From positions 1 to 32,626 of the forward strand of contig CANMSL010000023.1 of assembly GCA_947500505.1 (NCBI GenBank): a stretch of 32,626 bases of DNA, given 5' to 3'. The DNA is from an uncultured Aquimarina sp. (lineage in GTDB: Bacteria > Bacteroidota > Bacteroidia > Flavobacteriales > Flavobacteriaceae). The position numbers and the translations under genes are program-made. Below the pieces are notes generated by a model. That model was not told the DNA's origin, ran no database searches, and was given only the letters and a program-made list of their open reading frames with translations. Within the stretch, counting starts at the first letter, position 1, and every line of letters starts with the position of its first letter. Positions 24,947 to 32,625 of this stretch are shown here, piece by piece.

Positions 24947-26308
24947 ATGGAAACTCAAAAACAAAAAAAATCCTTTGGACAGTGGATAAAAACTTCGATC
25001 ACCGTTCGAATGCTTATGGTAGGGATATTAATCCTGGTATTGCTTATTCCACTTTCTTTCATCAAAAACCTTATACAAGAACGTGCTTACAGACAGAAAG
25101 AAGTAGTCAGCGAGATCAATCAAAAGTGGGGCAATGAAGTCTTACTATATGGTCCAATTTTAAAAATCCCTTATCAAACACATAAGCTCAAAAAGATCTG
25201 GGACGAAAAAACCAAATCTTACATTCAGGAAGATATTATTGCCATCCATCAGGCCTTCTTTTTTCCTAATACCCTGGATATTAAAACCAATGTAGAATCC
25301 GAAAACCTAGGAAGAAGTATTTATGAATCAGTAGTCTACACTGCTGATATTAAAATTAAAGGCTCCTTCACTACTCCCAATTTTGAAACTCAGGATATTA
25401 AACCGGAGGACGTACTATGGAACAAAGCAACTGTTATTATAAATTCTACAAATTCTAAAGGAATCCGAAGTAACCTCGAACTAAAAATCGGGACCGAAAA
25501 TTATCAATTACAATCGAAATATACACAAAACCATAATTCTAACAGATTTGAAACTAAATTCCTAAAGGAAATTTCATTACCAAAAGAAAACAATGTCAAT
25601 TTCGAAATGGAACTAAAAGTAAATGGTAGTGAGCAGTTACGATTTATTCCGGTAGGCAGGGAAACTAATGTGGAGATGACATCCAACTGGGCTTCTCCAA
25701 GTTTTAATGGCAATTATCTTCCTGATACAAAAACCAAAGAGATTACCGAAAATGGTTTTAAAGCAAGCTGGAAAGTTTTACAAATTAACAGGGAGTTTGA
25801 ACAAGAGTTTTTTGGTGATTTACCACATATCAACTCATCCGCTTTTGGGGTAAAATTATTGATCCCAGTCGATGAATATCAAAAAAGTGAGCGTGCCACC
25901 AAATACGGATATTTGGTAATTGCTTTGACATTTTTAATTTTCTTTCTGATACAAACCGTGAGTAAGATACAGATCCACCCATTCCAGTATTTAATGATCG
26001 GATTGGCACTTACTATGTTTTATACTTTGTTGATCTCAATTTCCGAACATTCCAGCTTTTTGTACGCTTATGGAGTAGCCGGAATCGCCGTAGTCTTATT
26101 GATTTCTATTTATTCTAAAGCAATTCTGAAAAGTTTTAAGTTTATGGGATTTATCGGAGCTTCACTCACTACGTTGTATGTATTTATCTTTGTGATCATT
26201 CAGTTAGAAAACTACGCACTGTTGGTAGGAAGCATAGGACTATTCCTTATTCTTGGTACGATTATGATGGTATCCAGAAAAATAGATTGGGGCAATGATG
26301 GAGTTTAA
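24947..26308 (+). CDS. creD: Inner-membrane protein CreD
   Basis: A 453-residue protein of normal CreD length. One helix at about 22-42 is followed by a large periplasmic domain (about 45-315), including KWGNEVLLYGPILKIPY, ELKVNGSEQLRFIPVGRETNVEM and SSAFGVKLLIPVDEYQKSERATKYGYL, then about five closely spaced helices to the end. In Enterobacteriaceae creD is a CreBC-regulated envelope gene; here no CreBC is present, and a winged-helix regulator with a palindromic operator takes its place. It is the last gene of the operon and is followed by a terminator at 26467-26501. Confidence 0.93.
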   Translation: METQKQKKSFGQWIKTSITVRMLMVGILILVLLIPLSFIKNLIQERAYRQKEVVSEINQKWGNEVLLYGPILKIPYQTHKLKKIWDEKTKSYIQEDIIAIHQAFFFPNTLDIKTNVESENLGRSIYESVVYTADIKIKGSFTTPNFETQDIKPEDVLWNKATVIINSTNSKGIRSNLELKIGTENYQLQSKYTQNHNSNRFETKFLKEISLPKENNVNFEMELKVNGSEQLRFIPVGRETNVEMTSNWASPSFNGNYLPDTKTKEITENGFKASWKVLQINREFEQEFFGDLPHINSSAFGVKLLIPVDEYQKSERATKYGYLVIALTFLIFFLIQTVSKIQIHPFQYLMIGLALTMFYTLLISISEHSSFLYAYGVAGIAVVLLISIYSKAILKSFKFMGFIGASLTTLYVFIFVIIQLENYALLVGSIGLFLILGTIMMVSRKIDWGNDGV

Positions 26309-26608
26309 TAAATTACGAATCTAGAATTATGATTTGGAGAATTATTGAAAGTTGGAATTGCCAATTTTTAACTTTCATTCATATTTTGCCCTAACTACTC
26401 AATACTAATTACTATCTACTCATAATTCTCAAATCGCAATTATAAAATGCTTGTTAGTTAAGAAAAGTCGTACCTCGTATTTTTGAGGTGCGGCTTTTTT
26501 TAATAAATTCTTGTTCCCGTTCTTAATTGTCTTTTCAAAATAAAACTATTACTTTTCAATTCTGAATAAATTCCAGTTTTTATTGGAATAAAAAAAAGAA
26601 AATTACTA
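26309..26608. repeat. Intergenic region with degenerate inverted repeat
   Basis: A 300-bp gap between creD and the DUF192 gene. Its first part (about 26318-26450) carries an imperfect long inverted repeat: GATTTGGAGAATTAT near 26330 reappears as its near reverse complement, ATAATTCTCAAATC, near 26423-26436. An inner hairpin, GAAAGTT with AACTTTC, lies at about 26347-26376. The terminator at 26467-26501 follows. The region resembles a decayed palindromic, MITE-like or REP-like element; no ORF of note is present. Confidence 0.35.
26467..26501 (+). terminator. Rho-independent terminator of the creD operon
   Basis: GTCGTACCTC (26467-26476) pairs with GAGGTGCGGC (26485-26494) around an 8-nt loop; the 10-bp stem has two G-T wobbles. 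A run of seven T follows. A-rich sequence on the left side extends the stem. It lies about 160 bp after the creD stop. Confidence 0.8.
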
Positions 26609-27109
26609 ATGAAAAAGATCATTTTTATAGCCTTTATAGCACTGGCTGGTTTAACAATTCTTTCTTGTAAAGAAAGCTCAAAGAGTGACAAAACAATTAC
26701 TGAAGAGATAAAATTTACCAAAGAGGGAGAACTTTCAGTTTATAGACTAAAGGATTCTTTACCTAATCAAATTGTTACTTTGGATATCGAAATTGCTGAT
26801 AATGATTACGAAAGAGAAACTGGTCTGATGTACCGTACTGCTATGCAGGAAAAAAGAGGGATGCTTTTTATTCAGAAAGCTTTTAGACCACAAAGTTTCT
26901 ATATGAAAAACACTCTTATTCCATTAGATATTATTTATATAGACGATCAATATAAAATTGTGAGTTTCCAAAAAAACACGAAACCACTTGACGAAACATC
27001 TTTACCGTCTGGAAAACCAGCAAAGTATGTCTTGGAAATAAATGCCGGATTATCCGATCAATGGAATTTAAAAGAGGGAGATTCTGTATCTTTTACTAAC
27101 AATAAATAA
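26609..27109 (+). CDS. DUF192 family lipoprotein
   Basis: A 166-residue protein with a type II signal peptide; the lipobox is LTILSC with Cys20 as the lipidated residue. The DUF192 domain covers about 50-160: ETGLMYRTAMQEKRGMLFI, SFYMKNTLIPLDIIYIDDQYKIVSF and a final AKYVLEINAGLSDQWNLKEGDSVSF, all family hallmarks. The domain is widespread, small and all-beta, with no well-defined function. The gene is monocistronic, between the creD terminator and the DUF1206 gene. Confidence 0.88.
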   Translation: MKKIIFIAFIALAGLTILSCKESSKSDKTITEEIKFTKEGELSVYRLKDSLPNQIVTLDIEIADNDYERETGLMYRTAMQEKRGMLFIQKAFRPQSFYMKNTLIPLDIIYIDDQYKIVSFQKNTKPLDETSLPSGKPAKYVLEINAGLSDQWNLKEGDSVSFTNNK

Positions 27110-27242
27110 AACAGGAAAGAATACCCTTAAATATTCTGAAACGGAATGCGATAGTTTTGATTTGTTTACAGCACAAATCACAATCAAAATATACCTATTT
27201 TTCCATATCTAACTTTTTGAAAATAAAACATCAAATTATAAT

Positions 27243-28013
27243 ATGGATTCAAAAATCAAAACAGTTGCTCGGGTAGGTTACGGTGCTAAGGGCGTAGTGT
27301 ATGGAGTAACAGGAATATTGGCGTTTATGACTGCATTCAATCTAGGGGGGCAAAAGGCAGGAAAACTACAAGTTATTCAATTTTTAGAAGAACAGTCATT
27401 TGGCAAATTAATCCTTGCAGTATTAGGCATCGGTCTGATATGTTATGCTGTTTGGAGATTTATGCAAAGTATTTCTGACCCTGAAGGCATTGGCTCGGAC
27501 GGCAAAGGCACTATAAAAAGAATTAGTTTCTTTATTAGTGGTGCTGTATATTTAGCCTTGGGTATTTTTTCTATCGTAGAGATTTTCAGTAACGCAGGTA
27601 ATAACGGAGATTCTTCAGGTTTAGGTAATTTTTCCTCTTATATTTTTATAGGTATTGGAATAGCATTGGCGACTAAAAGTGTTTATCAATTTATAAAAGC
27701 TTATAAAGGTGATTTTCTTGAAAAGTTTAAGATTGCTGAGATATCCAGTGCCACGCTGAAAACATCTTTAAAACGAATCGGATATGCCGGATTAGTTTCT
27801 CGCGGAATAGTTGTTGGAATTATAGCTTACTTTTTTATCAAAGGAGGAATCAATACTTCTTCTTCGGGAGAAATGAAAGGAACTACTGAAGCTTTTTCTT
27901 TTATACAGGAAAATACGTCAGGGCCCTGGATTTTCGGATTGGTAGCTTTAGGACTTCTATGTTATGGTATTTATATGTTTGCTATGGCAAAATATAGATC
28001 GTTTGATGATTAA
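27243..28013 (+). CDS. DUF1206 membrane protein with internal triplication
   Basis: A 256-residue membrane protein of about six helices. Three related units of roughly 80 residues each contain two helices: VARVGYGAKGVVYGVTGILA (unit 1, about 8-75), IKRISFFISGAVYLALGIF (unit 2, about 88-160) and LKRIGYAGLVSRGIVVGII (unit 3, about 177-250). This repeated architecture is that of DUF1206. Function is unknown. It points toward the minus-strand toxin array, whose last remnant starts 37 bp after its stop. Confidence 0.88.
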   Translation: MDSKIKTVARVGYGAKGVVYGVTGILAFMTAFNLGGQKAGKLQVIQFLEEQSFGKLILAVLGIGLICYAVWRFMQSISDPEGIGSDGKGTIKRISFFISGAVYLALGIFSIVEIFSNAGNNGDSSGLGNFSSYIFIGIGIALATKSVYQFIKAYKGDFLEKFKIAEISSATLKTSLKRIGYAGLVSRGIVVGIIAYFFIKGGINTSSSGEMKGTTEAFSFIQENTSGPWIFGLVALGLLCYGIYMFAMAKYRSFDD

Positions 28014-28050
28014 ATGTAAACTTTTTACTACATAGTCAAGCCAAGGCGTT

Positions 28051-28332
28051 TAATTTAAAATAACTTTTAAACTCCTTATCAATCATTTCTCACTGGTTAT
28101 CTACACTTTCACATCGGGTTTGCAACCACAGCGAATTGGTTTCTCGTTTTGTAATTTTAGGAGCGGGTGCTTCTTGTACAGTAGTTGTTTTAAAATAATC
28201 CTTTTTATTATTAAGATCCGGTGATCCTCTAAACGCTTCTATTTGTACTTTTTTTCCAATTAATGCTTCATCAAATACGATGGTGAGTTGGTTTTTGTCA
28301 TCTACCAGCTCCATTTTAGCATAAGTTCTTAC
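28051..28332 (-). pseudogene. Third linker copy without toxin domain
   Basis: A remnant of the repeated effector linker. From the base after the lipoprotein stop (28333), the minus strand encodes VRTYAKMELVDDKNQLT, the GSPDLNN and TTTVQEAPAPKITKRET segments and SLWLQTRCES, then hits a TGA (28090-28092) where the other copies have a Gly codon. The homology continues past the TGA through EMIDKEFKSYFKL and breaks off at 28051. The toxin domain and any immunity gene that followed are gone. The 74-residue open frame at 28090-28314 is part of this remnant and probably has no function by itself. Confidence 0.75.
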
Positions 28333-29355
28333 CTAATTACTGTTTAAAATTTCCCTTTTAAGCAACTGCCCATCTTCAGAAAATTCTTCCTTCATTAGAA
28401 GTTTACCGCCTTTTTTATTGTCATCAGTTAAATCATAGTAATTCCATTTTCCAATTGGTATACCTTTTTTATATAAAGCTTCAACATAAGTTTGTTGTTC
28501 AACATACATATTTGGTTTAGTTTCTGTCCAAATACCATCCTTAGTATTGTCTTTTATTTTTCCAGTTTCTGAAGCATTATTGACCTTCCCTTCTTTTTGT
28601 ACGAAATATGGAACAATATTGCCTGAGTCCAGAATCTTGAATTTTTCATAATATTTCAATATTGTTTCATCTTCAAGAACTAGAAAAGATTTTAAATGAA
28701 TAATTTTTTCTTGGTCGATAAAGTAATACTTTCCTGAATGAGAAAATTCAAATACATTTTTGGAATATCCAATGTTTAAACCGTCAATAATTTCGCCATT
28801 AGTACTATGGTACGTTAACAGGTTTTGATAATCTGGTGTTAATGGATTAAACTGGGATACTATTAATGCACTAACACCTTTACCAATATCAGTTATTTTA
28901 AAAACTGGAATGTTTATAGAATTACTTCCTTTTTGCTTAATTATATAATTAACATAATCATCATAATAATTAAAATACTTATCTGTTTTTTCAATAAAAC
29001 AATTGGTAGAATCTTTATTAATTTCTGGTGACGTATTGTACATAATCGAATCGAATCTTTTACTGACAGATTCTAAGTTAATTTCATACTTTCCTTTTTT
29101 TCTATCTTCTACTTCATAAATTGATGGATAATTCCACTTTTTTGGAAAATTAATCAATATATTTTTGTCTCCAAATGGCAAATTAACTTCTTGAATAGAT
29201 TTGTATAGTGTGTCTTGACTATTTCTAAGAAGGATTTGCTCAGAATTGTTAGAGGTCTTTTGCGATATTTCCTTTTGAAGTTTTGTTAAATCCTTATTTT
29301 TACATCCAATAGAAATAAGTAAAATTAGACTCCAATTTATAATATTATTTTTCAT
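28333..29355 (-). CDS. Lipoprotein with MORN-like (YwqK) end, probable immunity protein
   Basis: A 340-residue lipoprotein: SLILLISIGC with Cys18 as the lipidation site. The N-terminal and middle parts (about 40-240) are of unknown fold. The C-terminal 75 residues (about 265-335) contain MORN_2/YwqK-type repeats: GKIKDNTKDGIWTE, EALYKKGIPIGKWNYYDL and KLLMKEEFSEDGQLLKREI. The ATG overlaps the stop of the toxin-like gene (TAATG), as in effector-immunity pairs. A paralogue follows the other toxin copy (30467-31441), with the C-terminal half best conserved. A periplasmic lipoprotein is where protection against a peptidoglycan hydrolase would be needed. The immunity role is inferred from context. 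Confidence 0.7.
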   Translation of the reverse strand: MKNNIINWSLILLISIGCKNKDLTKLQKEISQKTSNNSEQILLRNSQDTLYKSIQEVNLPFGDKNILINFPKKWNYPSIYEVEDRKKGKYEINLESVSKRFDSIMYNTSPEINKDSTNCFIEKTDKYFNYYDDYVNYIIKQKGSNSINIPVFKITDIGKGVSALIVSQFNPLTPDYQNLLTYHSTNGEIIDGLNIGYSKNVFEFSHSGKYYFIDQEKIIHLKSFLVLEDETILKYYEKFKILDSGNIVPYFVQKEGKVNNASETGKIKDNTKDGIWTETKPNMYVEQQTYVEALYKKGIPIGKWNYYDLTDDNKKGGKLLMKEEFSEDGQLLKREILNSN

Positions 29356-30188
29356 TATTTATATTTAGGATCAAACCTAATGATTTCATTCTTAGGAGCA
29401 CCTCCGGAATGTAGATGATCATTATGTCTTGAATTAGAACTAGTTGTTCCCGTTAGACTACTAAATCTGGGTGCACTACCCTTAATTTGTTTAACAAAAC
29501 CAAAATTCAGCATAGCATTAATGAATTTTTGTTGACGTATTTTATCTAAAGCTCCATTGGATTTTAATAAATAACTAGTATCAATGGCATAACCATTATT
29601 ATGAGAAAGACTTGGATAGCTACTACCATCTTTATAGGAAGAACCTCCGCTTTTTATATCAGGATAACCGCATTCAGCTAATGCTCCGATGAAAGCTGCA
29701 AAAACTTCTGGTTGGCTAAATCGTCTTAAAGTTTCGTGCCAAATAAATTTTATTTTTATTTCTCCATTCTTATAATTTAATCCATTGTTAGGCATTACAA
29801 CCATATATACTTTTTCATCAGTTGCGGTATAATAAAGGTGAGTATATCCGGCAACTAGATTTCCTTCAGTGTAAACATCATTATTAGTAAGTATCCAAGT
29901 TGTTTTAGCATCAACACCGGAGACTCCTTTTGAAGCATAATCTATTTTTGTAGCAGAAGATTTCTCTGATGCCGAAGGTTCCTTGGTCTTATTACCACTA
30001 CCCATTTTTAAAGTTTCATATATCTCGCATTCACAAATATTGTGTTTGTTACCATTTTTATCATGATACCTGTATTTTATTTTAGTTAATCCATCTAGAT
30101 TTAACTTACTCATTTTCCCATCGTGATAAATATGAATGGTATTAGGAGTCTCTAATTTAAAATAACTTTTAAACTCCTTATCAATCAT
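29355..30188 (-). CDS. M15-peptidase-like toxin tip, copy 2
   Basis: 277 residues from the ATG at 30188 (MIDKEFKSYF). The first 50 residues (YHDGKMSKLNLDGLTKIKYR) are shared with copy 3. The rest diverges but keeps PEVFAAFIGALAECGYPDI, YPSLSHNNGYAID (His196, Asp203) and HNDHLHSGG (His255-His260). HxxGxAxD plus a late HxH is the zinc-site pattern of M15 peptidases (VanY and phage endolysin type), which cut peptidoglycan stem peptides. No signal peptide is seen, so export would depend on the N-terminal part. Its linker upstream (30189-30466) is homologous to the parent effector but out of frame. The immunity-like lipoprotein gene overlaps at TAATG. Confidence 0.7.
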   Translation of the reverse strand: MIDKEFKSYFKLETPNTIHIYHDGKMSKLNLDGLTKIKYRYHDKNGNKHNICECEIYETLKMGSGNKTKEPSASEKSSATKIDYASKGVSGVDAKTTWILTNNDVYTEGNLVAGYTHLYYTATDEKVYMVVMPNNGLNYKNGEIKIKFIWHETLRRFSQPEVFAAFIGALAECGYPDIKSGGSSYKDGSSYPSLSHNNGYAIDTSYLLKSNGALDKIRQQKFINAMLNFGFVKQIKGSAPRFSSLTGTTSSNSRHNDHLHSGGAPKNEIIRFDPKYK

Positions 30189-30466
30189 TTCGCCCGGGCT
30201 TTCTATACTTTCACATTGGGCCTGTAGCCAGAGCGAAGTGGTTTCTCGTTTTGTAATTTTAGGAGCGGGTGCTTCTTGTACTGTTGTAGTTCTTACATAA
30301 TCTTTTTTATTATTAAGATCCGGTGATCCTCTAAACGCTTCTATTTGTAATTTTTTCCAATTAATGCTTCATCAAATACGATGGTGAGTTGGTTTTTGTC
30401 ATCTACCACTTCTGTTTTTGCGTATGTATATAACCCTGCTTTACTTTTGGAGATGATATAAGTACT
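30189..30466 (-). pseudogene. Second linker copy, broken by a small deletion
   Basis: The minus strand from 30466, directly after the lipoprotein stop at 30467, encodes STYIISKSKAGLYTYAKTEV and VDDKNQLTIVFDEALIG, then shifts frame in an A-run near 30350-30357. Copy 1 has one more base there (seven A before GTA). Beyond the shift the frame reads QIEAFRGSPDLNN, TTTVQEAPAPKITKRET and WLQAQCESIESPGE and runs without stop into the toxin gene at 30188. No start codon or signal peptide is apparent, so this copy looks like a displaced tip waiting for recombination into a full-length effector. Confidence 0.7.
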
Positions 30467-31441
30467 TTATTTATTTTCAAAAATTTTTCTTTTCAGCAAT
30501 TTTCCTTCTTCAGAATATTCCTCAATCATTAGGAGTTTTGAGCCTTTTCGATTGTTATCAGCAAGATTATAGTAATTCCACTTACCTATTGGTTTACCCT
30601 CTTTGTATTTAGCCATTAAATAAGTGTTTTCGCCTAAAAATCTGTTGTATTTTATTTCTATCCAATCTCCAGTTTTAGTATTGTTTTTTATTTCTCCTTT
30701 TTCCGATTTGCTATTAAACTTACCTTCTTTTTGTTCAAAATAAGGAACAACATTTCCCGAGTTTAATATTTTGTATTTAACGATTCTACTACTTGATGAT
30801 TCCCCTTCATAGATATAAAAATTTCTTAAGTAGATAATACCATTGTTAATATAAAAATTATTCGAATAGGCGTGCTGATCTCCACTACCAATTAAACATA
30901 TATTTAATCCATCTACTAAACCTTTCTGACCGTCATGAATAACAAGATCTAATCTTTGAAGAATACCGGAACTTTGATTGTAATTTTCTTTTTTGTAAAT
31001 CGAAATAGTAGTTTTTTCATTGAAATAAAAACGTTTAATTAAGTCAAAATTTGGTAATCCTTTCTCTTTTTTAAGGCTATAAAAACTATCATAATAAGGT
31101 ACAAAATGATTTTTCCCCTTATATGATATATCATCTGAGATATTTTCTGATTTATTGAGTTTATTTGATTTTTCAATTTCCCTAAGTCGCAAATTGAATT
31201 TATTTTTATCAGCCTCTTCAGACTCATTACCTCTATATGACCAAAATTCAGGAAAATCAGTTAATAATGATTGTGAACCAATTTCTTGATTTACCCATTT
31301 AGATTTGGATTCAGTTTGTTGTTGAGTGTAGGAGGTATTTGCTCGTGAACTCAGGTTCTCAAGATTACTATTGCTTTTAGAAGTTAAATTACAGCCTAAA
31401 ACAAAAATAGTAAAAGAGAGTGTTAATATAAATCGAATCAT
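30467..31441 (-). CDS. Lipoprotein with MORN-like (YwqK) end, probable immunity protein 2
   Basis: A 324-residue lipoprotein with lipobox FVLGC (Cys17). It is a paralogue of the lipoprotein at 28333-29355. The N-terminal part is strongly diverged, with Ser/Asn/Gln-rich sequence after the Cys. The match is strongest from about residue 235: KYKILNSGNVVPYFEQKEGK, GEIKNNTKTGDW, KYKEGKPIGKWNYY and LLMIEEYSEEGKLLKRKI. It starts 12 bp after the stop of toxin copy 3 and ends directly at the start of linker copy 2. Divergence in the N-terminal part, beside divergence in the neighbouring toxins, suggests that this part gives specificity. The immunity role is inferred. Confidence 0.7.
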   Translation of the reverse strand: MIRFILTLSFTIFVLGCNLTSKSNSNLENLSSRANTSYTQQQTESKSKWVNQEIGSQSLLTDFPEFWSYRGNESEEADKNKFNLRLREIEKSNKLNKSENISDDISYKGKNHFVPYYDSFYSLKKEKGLPNFDLIKRFYFNEKTTISIYKKENYNQSSGILQRLDLVIHDGQKGLVDGLNICLIGSGDQHAYSNNFYINNGIIYLRNFYIYEGESSSSRIVKYKILNSGNVVPYFEQKEGKFNSKSEKGEIKNNTKTGDWIEIKYNRFLGENTYLMAKYKEGKPIGKWNYYNLADNNRKGSKLLMIEEYSEEGKLLKRKIFENK

Positions 31442-31453
31442 TACAGTTTATTT

Positions 31454-32407
31454 TTATTTTATAACTAATTCACCACAATGTAAATGTGTGTCGTGTAAGG
31501 ATCCCGCATCTCTTGAACTATGTCCAGTAAGAGTATCGAGATAACTAGTGCTACCTCTTCTTCGTTTGGTGAAGCCAAAATTTTCCATTGCTGCAATTAT
31601 TTTATTGTCTTCGACCTTTTTATACTTATAACCTGTATCAATAGCGAAACCGTTACTATGTTCTAAACTAGGAAAAGCTGAGCCGTCTTGATAACAAGAT
31701 CCGCCACAAGAAACATCGAATTCAACTTCAGCCAAAGCTCCAATAAAAGCGGCAAAATAATATGGGTTAGAATATTTTCTAAGTGTTCTATGAAAATGGA
31801 ATTTCATTTTTGGCTTTTTGGATCTATTGATTTCTTTCATATGTACAAGTGTCACCTCTTCATTATAGCACTTGTATTCTATTTTGTAATGTTCTTGATT
31901 ATATTTTTTTCCATCGGTAATCACATCACCATTAGCATATACTCGAGAAGTTTTTGCATCAACTCCACTAACATTTTTTGAGACATAATCTATAGTGTTT
32001 ACAGCTGCTTCTGTTCTGAAGCTTGATACTGGTTTACCAATAGCTTTCTTTTTAACTCTGAGCAAATTCCCATCACAGATATGAAATGAATCACCATTTT
32101 TATCATGATATCGGTATTTTATTTTGGTTAATCCATCTAGGTTTAACTTGCTAATCTTCCCATCATAATAAATATGAATAGTATCGGGGGTAATAAATTT
32201 AAAGTTTTCTTTAAACTCCTTATCAATCATTTCTCCCGGGCTTTCTACACTTTCGCATTGGGTTTGCAACCATAGCGAAGTGGTTTCGCGTTTGGTAATT
32301 TTAGGAGCGGGTGCTTCTTGTACTGTAGTTGTCTTAACATAATCCTTAGCATTATTAAGATCCGGTGATCCTCTAAATGTTTCTATTTGTACTTTTTTTC
32401 CAACCAA
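31454..32407 (-). CDS. M15-peptidase-like toxin domain of the edge effector, copy 3
   Basis: 317 residues counted from the TTG at 32407; the frame is open to 32566 and homology continues upstream, so the TTG is not a confident start. Linker residues GSPDLNN, TTTVQEAPAPKITKRET, WLQTQCES and SPGEMIDKEFK are followed by the shared YYDGKISKLNLDGLTKIKYR segment and the toxin domain. That contains YYFAAFIGALAEVEF, FPSLEHSNGFAID (His250, Asp257) and LHDTHLHCG (His305, His308, His310), the zinc-site pattern of M15 peptidases. It should be the C-terminal end of a longer protein entering from beyond the window, but a frame break near 32555-32566 separates the parts. The lipoprotein gene follows after 12 bp. 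Confidence 0.7.
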   Translation of the reverse strand: MVGKKVQIETFRGSPDLNNAKDYVKTTTVQEAPAPKITKRETTSLWLQTQCESVESPGEMIDKEFKENFKFITPDTIHIYYDGKISKLNLDGLTKIKYRYHDKNGDSFHICDGNLLRVKKKAIGKPVSSFRTEAAVNTIDYVSKNVSGVDAKTSRVYANGDVITDGKKYNQEHYKIEYKCYNEEVTLVHMKEINRSKKPKMKFHFHRTLRKYSNPYYFAAFIGALAEVEFDVSCGGSCYQDGSAFPSLEHSNGFAIDTGYKYKKVEDNKIIAAMENFGFTKRRRGSTSYLDTLTGHSSRDAGSLHDTHLHCGELVIK

Positions 32408-32445
32408 GGCTTTATCAAAAACCAGTGTTAGCTGATTTTTATTAT

Positions 32446-32625
32446 TTACAATCTCTGATTTCGCATAGGTATACCAACCTGATTTGCTTTTAGCATCGAT
32501 ATATGTCTTTTCTTTATCTGCTGTCGTTGCTTTTGGATCTCCCTGAATATAAAAACCTGAGTTCGATTATTAGAACAAGCAAATTTGATTTGTATTTTGA
32601 GTTTGGAATCTGATGTGCGGTTTTT
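32446..32625 (-). pseudogene. Upstream part of the effector, frame-broken and cut by the window edge
   Basis: The minus strand from 32625 reads KNRTSDSKLKIQIKFACSNN and RTQVFI in one frame. The sequence that should follow (YIQGDPKATTADKEKTYIDAKSK, residues given in part) lies in the frame of copy 3, which has TAA at 32567-32569 just upstream. A one-base deletion (or equivalent) in CTCAGGTTTTTATATTC would explain it. The upper frame then ends at 32446. It may be a real decay event or a homopolymer error of the sequence. The protein's start lies outside the window. Confidence 0.55.
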
